Assembly: GCA_028565635.1 (NCBI GenBank)
Contig: JAOXYB010098604.1
Location: forward strand, 1 to 21,589
DNA: 21,589 nucleotides
Direction of reading: 5' to 3'
Source: Phoronis ovalis
Lineage: Eukaryota > Phoronida > Phoronidae
Below are positions 1 through 12,300 of this stretch, piece by piece; position 1 is the first letter of the stretch, and each line of letters begins with the position of its first letter. The notes under the pieces were generated by a model. The model saw only the letters and a list, made by a program, of their open reading frames with translations, made no database searches and was not told the DNA's origin. The position numbers and the translations under genes are program-made.

Positions 1-86
1 ATATAGAAAAGTTCACATTCTAGCATATTTAGGAATCTTCTGGTTCCCCATTCATTCACTGCTTTTAGCCATACAGAAATAAATAC
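1..86 (-). other. Start of MASK intron 27 (partial)
   Basis: Minus-strand sequence following the exon 27 donor GTATTT. The open frame continues only to a stop at 52-54, so this is read as intron. The stop codon and 3' UTR of MASK are not in the window. Confidence 0.75.
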
Positions 87-338
87 CTAATCCAAAGCCT
101 AATCCCCAGATGCTGTGATTATCCACCCCACCAAGGCCAACTCCAGATGGTGCTGGTTCAACTCTTTCAACTGGTTCAACTCTTTCAACCCGTTTAATTC
201 GTTCAGTGCCAATCGGTCGAGGAAACATCCTCTCTTCTAGTAGCATGTACATGTTGGCCTGATCTACAGGAGATGTGGAGTTTTTCACTGATCTCGGGGA
301 GGAATCTGTCGACACAGGTGCTCGAGGTGATACTGCTT
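87..338 (-). CDS. ANKHD1: MASK coding exon 27 (C-terminal PIGTER block)
   Basis: Acceptor atttatattttcag. Reads EAVSPRAPVSTDSSPRS, then RPIGTERIKR, matching the vertebrate C-terminal PPIGTERLARIR, and HSIWGLGFG (vertebrate HSGIWSFGVN). Between them sits an 18-bp tandem duplication encoding a repeated VEP/VER motif. Donor GTATTT in phase 1, so at least one more coding exon lies left of the window. Confidence 0.92.
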
Positions 339-3300
339 CTGAAAATATAAATATACTTTGGTTGTGAAGATTTACTTTATAGATACACAGTTAAAATATT
401 GCTGGGAAAGACATTCCTGAAACAGAGTTATTGCACAGAATTTTTTAATCTTAAGGCTTACAATGAATGCACATTGATAATACTGTAGAATGAAAGGAAA
501 GATAACATGTTCATTTAAGCATACCTTTGTTTGCAGCGACGGGAACTGTTGGGATTCCTGGTGACACAGCTGGACCATGCGACAGACCACGTGGAGGCAT
601 CATTTGCGAGTAACTCTCATTACCAGGGTACATCGGTCTCCCGGGGAATCCTGCAGGTGGTGCCTGGCCCACAAATCTTGGTCGTCCAATCAAATTTGGC
701 TGAGGAGCTGCAAATGCAGATGGTGGAATCGGACTTGTGTTTGCAGCTCCAAATGACGGTGCCTGGGGAGCAGATGGCATAGAAATACCACCTGGACGCT
801 GTGATGTAAAGTTGGGTGCATTGGGATTAAGCGTACTTTCGATTGTAGGCAATGTCATGGGCTGGTCTGCTTTAGTGTACTCATCCTTGGCTGCTGCGGC
901 ACTTCGAGGAGACATATGACTAGGTGTAGAAGTAGACGATCGCGGTGATGTATTATACACAAAAACAGGGCTTGTTAGACTATTCGTTGTCGAGGTCATC
1001 TGAGATGAGGCAGACATGTGAAATCTTTCTATCTCATTATTCATTGGAATAGAAATGTGTGGTCGATTCCATTCATGCTCTGTAACTAGTGGCTTGGTAT
1101 GCTTATAATTCATTATACCTTCTGAAGGGGTACCAGATGGAGGTCCAGGACTGGGACTCGGTGAAGGTGCAGTACCTGCAGCAACGCTGGCAAAATTCAT
1201 ACCAACATCTTCTTTTTTGTTTAAGAATACATCAGTCACACCACTTAGAAGATTATCAAATGGAGAAAAGTTTGCAGCTCCTATTTGCTGTTGAACAGAA
1301 TCAGATCGTGATGTCATAGCTAATGGTCGATTAGATGAAGGTGGTGCAATTGGTCTAGGTGGCCTCATTATCATGGACTGAGTTACAGCAGGAACACCTG
1401 CAGAGGAAGCAAACATGGGATTTATATACGGGGACTGAGAAGGAACTGCAGTCTTCAATAGAACATTCCGTCCCGATGGAAATAATTCACGAGACACTGC
1501 TCTTGGACTCTTTCCAGGGGAGATTGCAGATGTTGTGATTACTTGTCCAGCTACTGAGTTCATTTGCGCCTGTTTTGACTGAATATTCACACCACCCCAG
1601 GCAGGGACTGTAACCGATGTTACCACAGGAGGCGACTTCTTTGGCAGGCTCATTTGAGATGCCGATACAGACATTATGGGACCATTTGTCATAGTTGTGA
1701 TGGTGCCTGGAGTTGGAACAACAAATGTACCAATGGACATTGTATTGACTGTATAAAGTGGTTTTGATTTGCTCTTTGGTAAAATTTCGACTAAGTCCCT
1801 ATCAGGATCTTTGATTAATGCAGTGATTAGGTTGTGAGCCTGTCTAGTGGCATCAGCGGATCCCCTGGAAGATAAAAATAATGAATACTTTCATTTTAAG
1901 CTTCAAAAGGTACTGAATCAACAGGAAAATGAAAATTTAAAGTCACAAACCAAACAGGAACACAAAACAAGAACCAATTAAAGATCAAAAAGTGCTTATT
2001 GTGAATCTTACAAGATGACTGATTTCAAATATCATGCAGTTGGGCCTTTGACCTTAACAATAAATATTTGTTCTTAAACAAGGTCTGCCAGAAAACTAGC
2101 ACTCTGGGCTGCTATGGTCACCATAAATGAATTAGTATCTATGTTTTGTACAGTTTCTTGACTGGAATTGATAGATAATTTAACAAACTTTGCATCATAA
2201 AAGTTAGTTTTATAGAAATCGTCTTGTTCGACTACAACATGGCAATTGAATCAAATTATACTTACTGCACAAGTAAACTTACTTGATAGTAATATTTCGA
2301 TCACCAGACCCTTTCAGTTGTTTGCCAATTTCAATATGGGCACCAGATACTTCACGAATAGCATTAATATTGCACCCTCCTCGACCAATAACCCGGCTTA
2401 TGGCAGCTGCTGGAAGCGTTACTTTCTTTGACCTGCAATACATTATTATTTCATTTTATTTGATAGTTTCACTGGTAATTCTAATTCTTACTGGTAAAAA
2501 TTACTCAAGTTAGAAGACCCTCAATACATGCGACCATGAAACTGATAGAATACAAATACTATATTCTAACATTTCAGCACTACAGGGTCATTTCTTTTCC
2601 TAAACAGACTGATATTTCCACATGGACAAGTATATAAATCATGAAAAAATATCGGATGACAAACGAAACAGCTGCAGACTCACTTTCCAACCACTTCTTT
2701 CCATCCCTCCTCTCTCTTTTGGCCCTTCTTTGGACTAGGTGTAACTGTTGGCATTCTCAAACTTGAGTTGTTATTAATAGATTTCGTTGGGGTGGGAAGA
2801 TTCATTCCAAATGTATCAAGTGTGTCCCTAGAAAAATCAATAGATCATCTATTTTAATGTACATCGTACCCATTTTAACTGTACAACTTTCAGAATTTGA
2901 ATTAGGAGATGAATATTCTTACCGCCAATATAATTTTAACAGTCATAAATTGCACGTTTAAAGAACTACCACATTTACGCATGTATAATTTGTATTTGAA
3001 TCATTCCAGAAACAATAAGCAATTTTAAATAAATGTACTGAATTTACTGAATCAAATCATGTGTCTAATGCCATATAAATCTGCATATATGTCTACAGCG
3101 GGATAGAAAACAAAGAAATTGTACTCTGTGCATGTCTATTACACTAATACTCTCGCTGCATACATGAACCATTAATCCATAAAATCTTCCTAATATAGTG
3201 AGCCTGGACTATTATAATAGAGCATAAGCTGATTGTGCACGTCCACTGAACCAATATAATAATCTTGTAAAAAATAGATCCGCACAACGAAAATGATGTG

Positions 3301-6300
3301 CTTTAATTTTAATTAATTATAAAGGACTGTGATACCTACTGTTCTAATTTTGCAAGAAAGTTTTAATGGATTGTTTTAGTAAAATGTTTATTATTGTAAA
3401 CCGAATTCTATGGTTTGTTTGCTTGGCATGTATTTATTTCTATGCTTGTAACCTATCATTTAAGCCATACGCTAAAATAAACCTACAGCTGACTGATTCG
3501 AGATGTTTTTTCATTTTTAGGTTTTTCCTTTTTCTGTGGAGTTATTGATATCTTCAGACTTGAAGGCAAATCACCAAAATCATCAAGATCACCAATTCCT
3601 GAAATGGCAAAAAAACGTTCACAATTTGCATAACTGATAGAGATAAAAATAAATTTTACAAAAATTTATGTCATCAATATAGAACCTGCTGGGCATTTGC
3701 TGATAACTGCAATTCTGCATTTTTGTGTGCTTGGTTACCATCCTTAAGCACAGTACGAAGTATTATTATTATTAGCAGTACACCTCCATCAATAACTCTG
3801 ACAAATGCAAAGGCGAGGAAAACGCAGCTGAACAATGTGAAAATGAATACAAAATCTAGACAACACCAGGAACATTGCGACAGGTGAGCACTGTTTTAAG
3901 CAACATTTACAACTTCTACTCGGTATATTTATGCGCATACGATTTGTTAAATACAATTCACAGATGCCTAACCTGTAGTACTGATGTTCTTGATCACAGC
4001 TTTCGGTTGGTTTTCTTTGTTATTTCTGCTAGCACTATTCAAAGAAGTTGTTGCTGGTGCAGTCACCATCGTGCCATTACTAACAACATTCAAGGCTTGT
4101 GTTACAGTAGCTGTAGTCCTGGTAACAATATTTGCTGTGCTTGTAATATCTAACCATTGTTCTCTTTGTTTCTTATTCTTCTTGTTTCTGCTTTTGCTGC
4201 TTTCCTGAATATTGTCAATTCCATCAATTTTGCCATATCTATAACCTTCAGTCGTTGGCTCCAAACTATTCCTTGTTCTCACACTCATAGACCTTTTATT
4301 CTGACTATTTTTTGAGGCGATGCTTGTAACTGAATCTACAAAGATAAACAAACTTCTGCTTCAAAGGTCTGATTTCAAACTTAGTATAAAAAAAGTAGTT
4401 AACAAGTTTTTCCTGACCTTCTGAGGATGTTTGTACTTCACACTCGCCATCTGCAATTTCTTTGTATACCAATTTCCAGTATTTAGCAAATAAAATTGTT
4501 AGCCCCAAAATGGTTGGAAAAACCTGTACTCTTCACAAACCATGAAAAACAACTAACATTTGCCCAACATAACCAACTTGTGAAGACTGGATGAAGAAAA
4601 CTAGCAGGAAGTAATCAAGGCTCCTACCATAATACAGTTTAACCAAAAATTACACACATATAGTGAAAAACAAAATATTACCCGAAGCATGATTAATTGT
4701 AACTGTTGGTTGTGGTGCAGGTACAGGTTCAGGTGTAGGTACTGACAGCTCTTCGAGCTCATCATTTTCCTCAACTTGATCATCATCAGGTTCAGGTGAT
4801 GAATTTTTCCTATTGTGTAATAAAAAACATAACACTGTATTATTTTCATTTTTATTCAATCAATTTTAATAATAAGTGGTCTCAACGACTATTTTTTTCA
4901 TTTTAGTTCCCTATAAAAACCAGTTTATGCAAATAAAGCAGGGTATGTAATTGACAAAAGAGTATTATTAGAACATAACTACTGCAGCTGACATGAGAAT
5001 TTTTTTTTCTTTTTTCATAGTAATCCCACATAACTGTGGAGAACACTGTTTACTGATTGTTACCCAGTTGCTTCTTTTTCTTTCTCTTGTTTTTCCTTCT
5101 TTTTTTGTCTCTTCCTTTCCCGTTTTCTAGCCGCAGCTGCTTTCTTACTTTCTTCCTGTGTCTTTTCACGTTCTAGCTGCTCCAACAAAAAAGAAGCATT
5201 CTTATTGGCCTCGGCTGCCTGTCTATCTTTAGCCGTTACAATAATTTCCATGCACTGATGACATTTCTTCAAGATTTCCTGTAAAGAACAGAACATGTAC
5301 TTTGAATTATGGCCACATAACAAATATCTTTAAATACTTACACAACATACAAAAAACATTGGCAGACTTAGGTGAGAACAAAAGATGCAATCTTTTCTGA
5401 ACTGCTAAACATTTTTATGTTTGATTTGCAAATTAAGCTATACAATTTGTTTTGTGAAATTCTTTTTACATATTAAGGACTATAGCACTATTCCAAGTGC
5501 AGCAGAAAGCTGTTTTTGAAAATTCCTACTAGTCTTACCTCTTGATGTTTAGCTAACTTTACAAATATCCCTTGCACTTTTCTACTAATCATCATTAAAA
5601 ACAAATCAATTCTAGCAGACATCACAAGTATACACAATAAACTTTCATAGCACAAATCTGCCTGTTAATAGTAGAAATGTCTTAAGCTCACGAAATGCTA
5701 GATACAAATGTGTCAGTACAATATCTGAAGGTCAAGATTTAAGTTTACACAATTATGAGATTATCATTTTCTATTGTGACATTAAACTGTGTAACAAAAG
5801 TGTGACAAACACCAAATATCTGCCCCCCCCCCATGGATTATTCAACAATGCAGAATAAAACAGGGTCAATTAAGGTGGTGGAATTATGTTTATTAAATGG
5901 CATAGGTATTGGTAGCATAATAATTTTTGTTTTTGTGAATTAAATTAAGGAAAAGAGGAGTTATTTTACATGTGTTAGTTTTTCTTCTTATACTGAAAAA
6001 TTCTTCATACACAGGCATTTCCTGGCTAAAAATATGTTAATAATTTCAGTGTCATATACCTTTTAAAAATATAACTAAATAAATATAACTGACATGCTGA
6101 CAAGTCACATACATAGTTGTGTAGCCTTTCGCAAGCAGGTGTTTCCTGTTTACTAACTCTTTTCTACAAACGCCATCGATAGGAAATTATCCAAAAATAA
6201 CAAATCTCCCACTGAAAATTTCTGCCAACTTGAAAGATATATGAGTAGTATTGAGAGCTAAAACTACAAGTTCCTACCTTGTCTGTGACTGTCTGTATAA

Positions 6301-9300
6301 AACGCATGCACTCCTGATCTGAGGGGAACTGGTTGACATGTTTGACCATCCACTTGACGACCTTGATGTGCCCTTTACGGAATGCTGCCATCAAACAGGA
6401 TACCTTCCGGTTATCTTGACTATCAATATCAGCTCCTGCACTCACAAGTAGTTGTACTACGTCCAAGTGACCGCCTGTGTAAACACAATAAGAAACAAAC
6501 ACATGATACATACATGTTGCATACTATTGAAAACATGTTGCATACTATTGAAAAGAAAAAATCTTTTGAACAGTTTGGTTTAGAGTCAGTGAACTTCTAA
6601 CAAGAAGGCAAGAACTACGGATACAGATGCCCTGCTAATTTTGCAGGTATTTGTAGTCCTCACAATGTAGTTTAGACAACATAAAAAGACAACAACGACA
6701 ACAAATCTCGCTACATACCATTGCATGCCAACCATAATGGTGAATTTCCTTTCTTGTTTTTCACATCCACTGCAGCATTGCGACTAAGAAGAAGTTCCAC
6801 AAATCGATAATGTCCTTTGTCTGCAGCAATAGTGAGGGCTGTGTCACGGGAAGAAGGAACCGGTGGAGCATTGACATCAGCACCTTTATCTAGAAGCACA
6901 CGACCAACTTCCACATAGCCTCCAGAAGCAGCTTCCATAAGTGGTGTTAAACCGGTCTAAACAGTAATGTTTTCAATGCATTAAAAACAGATATACATGT
7001 ATCTTAATTTATAGTCTTATATTCACCAAATACATACACAGGGTGTTTTTGAAATAACTGATATGAGTGGACATTACAAATTTTTATGCACAGTCCTCAA
7101 GATTAAAGTCACAGGCATAGAATTCACTGCCGTGTCATACTGTAATTAGGATTGTACTGGGAGATAGAACGCATGGAATTTTAATTATCTAATGACAAAG
7201 TACATGATCATTTTGCACGAACTGACTTAACCCGTGTTTTGAACATTATGTTAACATTTCCAATCGACGAACACAATATTGTTATTTGTTACGTCACAAA
7301 TAGCTAAATAAAAGGCATAGTACCAAAAGGTCGCACTTTGTTGCAAACAGTAATAATACTGTATTTAAAAACGCAATGTCAGTGACATGCATTTCCCTAC
7401 CTTAGCTCTATGTTCAATGTTTGCTTTCCGATCTACAAGTAAACTGACCACCTCATGTCGTCCTTGAAAACAAGCCAGAGTGAGTGCTGTATTGCGATTG
7501 GTCTCAATCTGAGCATTAATGTCACTCCCCATATCAAGTAGAAGCTTTACAGCTTGAGTGTGACCATTCATAGCAGCTAACATCAGTGGAGAAATACCAA
7601 GTTTACTTCCGGTCCTGAAAATTAGATATACAATGTTAAGTTAACCAGACCTTTAAAGTAGCAAAAATTTACTGCAATACATAATTTACAAAAATCTTGC
7701 AATTGTACTTGTTAATCTTCCTCTCTGTTCTAATCTCAATAGTAAAATTCAGAGCATTGTGGAAACCTGACTGAAAAACAAAAAATCCTGTCAAAGAATC
7801 AAAATTCTCAATTCTACAGCTGCACAGATGAGACTCAGCTGTTCTAAAAACACAATATAAACTAAATAACTGGAAAGTAAGTACCGTAATGTGCATTTCA
7901 CAGCAAAACAATTATATTTGCTAGTTGTTGCAAATTCCCTTTAGTTAGAACACATTTCAAAATGTACAAGCAGAGCACAGCACAGCGATTCTTTACAAAC
8001 CTCGAATTAATTTCTGCTCCATGACTAAGGAGGAGTTTAATAATATTAACGTATCCACCAGAAGCAGCAAGACTCAAAGGAGTATAATCCGACACATTAC
8101 GATGCTCCTTGTTTGCATTTCTTGCTAACAACAATTCAACAACTTCATATCGGCCACCAGAACAAGCAAGCGAAAGAGGTGTATCTTTAGTTCTTTCAGA
8201 CTGAGCTTCAATGTCTGCACCATGGTCTAAAAGGATCTCAACGACATCTGAATGTCCAGCAGTTGCAGCAAGAATGAGAGGTGTGAAGCCTGTAAAAATT
8301 GATGCAGTTTGTACAAATATGAATGTTAAGTCTGTGGTCAATAGTCACATTTTTTAACAACAACATGACCATACCTGTTTGGAAGACAAACACAAGACAT
8401 TAAAAAAAAAACTAACAACAGGTTACTATTATCTGATATTGTTTGTGTAGACCATTTCTCATATAAAATACACTAATTTAATAAATATTCACCCACTATA
8501 GTTTAAACATGAAGTGGTCCAAGGAAAATAATGGACAATGTATGAATATGCTTACACTTGAAGAATAAAACATACTAATTAACAGCAAAATTTGTAATTC
8601 ATAATACTATCTCTTCATTATTACCTTTTTTATCTCTGTGTTCAATTTCTGCATTTCTACTCAGAAGAAGCCCCACCAGTTCAGTGTGACCCCCTGCACA
8701 TGCCAAGGTCAAGGCTGTGTCATGATTACTTTCTGTCTCAGCATCCAGATCCACCAGTGGATAAGATGGTGGCGACATTGCAGGAGAAGGATTAGGAGTA
8801 AGTGGGGTGGAGGATGAAGGGGTCAATGATTCCAAAGAAGACGTGGGAGCGGATAACGATAAGTTCTGATTCTGCTGTTGTTTCATCTGTTTGTTTTTGC
8901 TCTGCAGCGCTTGTTGTTGTTGTATCTGAAAAAGTAAGATATATTATTAGCACTCTCACTGATGCTTGCCTCTGTTGTCTCACCAACCAAATGAACTCTA
9001 CTACTATCTTGTCTTATGATGTAATATTCATAGCATCCAAGCTTGCCTAAAATTACTTTTTCATTCGCATGGTACAGCTATTTCTGCTGTTATTTATAGC
9101 TCTATGTATCAGGAAAGTTACCTGTTGTTGTTGGAGTTTTAGTAGTTCCTGCTGCAGCATCAGTTTTGCTCTCAAGGTTTGCTCTTCCACTTCTTCTCCT
9201 TTAATCATCACATCTTTCAGATCATCTTCCTCTGGGTTCACTTGAGCTGATCTCTCAATGTGCAGCAAACTTCGCTTAGCTTTCTTCTTTTCTCGGTTTG

Positions 9301-12300
9301 CAATCTCCGGTTTCAGTGGCAAAATATTCTGCAGCAGATAACTGTCATCCATTGCCTGCTCATTATTCATTTCTCTCTTCAAAACTTCATGTAAAGGCGC
9401 CGGTCTTGGAACGTTATCTCCCATATTCTGTGTTGTTGCCCCATTTTCGGTTAATTTTTTTGCTAGCTGTTCATACTCTTTACGGACTACCTCTTCAATC
9501 TCTGCAAGATCATCACCCATTAAGTTTTCAGAGTCTTCCTCCTGCTCATTGTCTTCGTCCGTCTGGCCAAAGTCTGCCGGAATGCCAACCTCTTTGCCTT
9601 CCATCTTCGCTTGCAGTTGCTCATGCAGGGCAATGTGAAGTGGGATTGGTTTGCGCTTCTTTTCTTCCTTTTGTTGCCTTTGTACAGCTTCTAGTTGTTG
9701 CTGATGCTGCTGAAGTTGTAACTGCTTTTGCTGATATTGTTGCCGTAGTTCTTGTAGCTTGTACTGATAATATTCTTTTTGTTGCTGTAATAACTGCTCC
9801 TGTTGATGTTGCTGTTGTAACTGCTGCCTTTGTTGCTGTTCTAACCGTTGTTGGGCATTAATTAGTAGCTGTGTCTGAGCCTTCTCATGCAACTCTCTCT
9901 CAACTTTTTGCAATTCTTCAAGAATCTGCTGCTTCTTTAGTATCTGCTCTTCTCGCGTTGTGTTAAGCAATTCGGCTTTTCTCATCATTTTATTTATAAA
10001 TGCCTCCAATCTCTCACTAGCTTTGATATCAGGACGATCATCTAACGGTGAGCCGGATTCAGTATAATTTTGTTCATATTCAAGACCAAACTCTTCTTCA
10101 TCTGATGGTCCAATCATCATTCCAGTGTCATCCGCCTGCCCATCAGGGTCAGATCGAAGATTGCGTTTTTTACGAGGAACCTCATGACCATGTATAGGGA
10201 CATTCAGCTCTGCCAGATTGATATGACCTTCTCCTAAGCCAGTAAGAAGAAATGCAAACACATTTATGCACAGCAGAGAATTTCATTTACCATCATTAGC
10301 TTTTACACACTTAAATATTAAGGTAAAACTAACAAGTATTTCACTTATAAAACATTTCTCAAGGGTGCTGAGCAGAACTTAATTTTGAATATTTATCATT
10401 TTGCTACTATCTGGACAACTGTTATGCAGGATATACTACAAATCACCATTTTTTTTATACATTTTGATCACTGATGGTATTTGGTTTTAAAGACTTCTTG
10501 GCAAATTCCAAGCACATTTTAGTTAATTTTCAAGGCAATTACAAATTGATGGACTCTTTAAAGGGATTCTTCCATATTTAAGCACTTTTCAAGTGCTTAG
10601 CTTGCCTGTCTTTACATGACTGCTGTGAGACATTTGCCAATCAAAATAGTTGCTTAGCAAATATTTGCCATGAGATCTATCATTTCACTGCTGCAGAGTT
10701 CATACCTTGCTCGCCTTGGAAACACATGTCTAGTTGAGCCTCTTGTGGAGGAACAACATGGTTTAAACCTTGAATAGGAACCCTGGGTATCTCGTTGATA
10801 TGCAGATCTTGTGTACTGCTTTGCACCAGTTCTAGTGGCGGAGTTGATGCCGCTTGGAGTGTTTGATTAGGCCATTCTAACAGCAAGTTGACAACATTAG
10901 TATGACCACCTTTGGCAGCTTCAATCAACATAGTTGAGCCATCCTATAATTAGAAACAGCATATATTTATGATTTCACCAGATATAAAAGGAATTGACAA
11001 GGACTGTGACAATGCATTCAAACATGTTTACAAACTCAGTGAGTCACTCACACACTCAAACAAGATATACTTAAAGCATGGATGAAAAAACTTAAGCATC
11101 CCACACTTATTTTAATTCACAGCAGCAACAACATTAGCATGTTCAACATATACCATAGATAGCTAGAAACGATTAACACTCACTATACACACTATCATTC
11201 ACCTTTAGTTTATGAGTAGGATCAGCCCCATGAGCTAGCAGAGTATCCACCACGGCCAAATGACCACCAGCACAAGCTAATGATAACACCGTATGGTCAC
11301 CGGTAGTAGTAGCACGATTGACATCAGCACCTTTACTAATAAGGAATTGCACAGTACAATGATGTCCCGCTCTAGCTGCTTTCATTAACGGAGTTCTTCC
11401 ACCCTCTGATTCATGCTCCTACACGCAATAAAAATATAATAAGTAAAAATAAAATCAACATTTCCGCTGCTTTCGTTTCTTAAATTTATAGTTATTAAAA
11501 AGTTAAAATTATTTGCAGCACTTAAGGATACTGTAAAATCTTGATAAACTTGAGAGCAAAATAAAAAAGACTACAAGTCTACAATTTATTAGATTTTATT
11601 CAGCTGTCTGTAGCGAAAATTACATGTATTGTATCATTCTTACCAGTTCAGCAGCATGTTGCAGCAAGATGTCTGCCACATCTGTGTGACCATTCTCACA
11701 TGCATAAGTGAGCGCTGTATCTAATGTACCGGTCTGAGCGTGCACATTAGCCCCTGGACAAACAAAGAAATACTATTTTAACCAAAACAGAATGTATGCA
11801 TTAAAAAGTAGAGAAACTAGAACAAAGGTTATATTTACCAGACAACAAACAATTATCCTAGTTTGAAAATTCTCAACTTAGGTACCAAACTATACCAAAA
11901 TATACAAGTCTACAAGTTTACCTATTTGTCAACTTCAATATGTGAACAAACAAAATTTACAAACCTTGTTTCAGTAAGAATTTCACAACTTCAAGATGTC
12001 CTTCTTGGGAAGCCTCCATGAGTGGTGTACTGCATCCAAGCTCTATATCAGCATCAGCTTTGACAAGAAACTCCACGACTTCCAGAAAGCCGCCACATGC
12101 TGCCAAGGTTAAAGCAGTCTCCTGCGTCTCTTCAGTCTGTGCATTGACATTGGCACCTATAGAATATGCGATAGAATTTACACTCACAATGACATGTTCC
12201 ATAAGTCTTGCATTAGAATTATTTAAGATTCCACTAAAGTTAGTCTTTAAACACTTTGAATTTGAACAGTTCGAACAAAGATCAAAATCTCATCCCTTGT

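Noticed and set aside
531-1319. Several plus-strand ORFs (531-782, 737-919, 1089-1319)
   Set aside because: All are antisense shadows of the long low-complexity MASK exon 26.
3366-3548. 60-codon plus-strand ORF rich in Phe, Cys and Leu
   Set aside because: Falls across MASK intron 23 and antisense to exon 23; the hydrophobic look comes from T-rich DNA.
4601-4849. 82-codon minus-strand ORF rich in His and Leu
   Set aside because: A frame-shifted shadow of MASK exon 20 and its flanking introns; the exon 20 frame has the composition and phases that fit MASK.
9298-9861. 187-codon plus-strand ORF
   Set aside because: It is antisense to the Gln-rich part of MASK exon 13. Runs of CAA/CAG read backwards give stop-free Leu/Val/Ala-rich sequence, and the sense strand has clear MASK homology.
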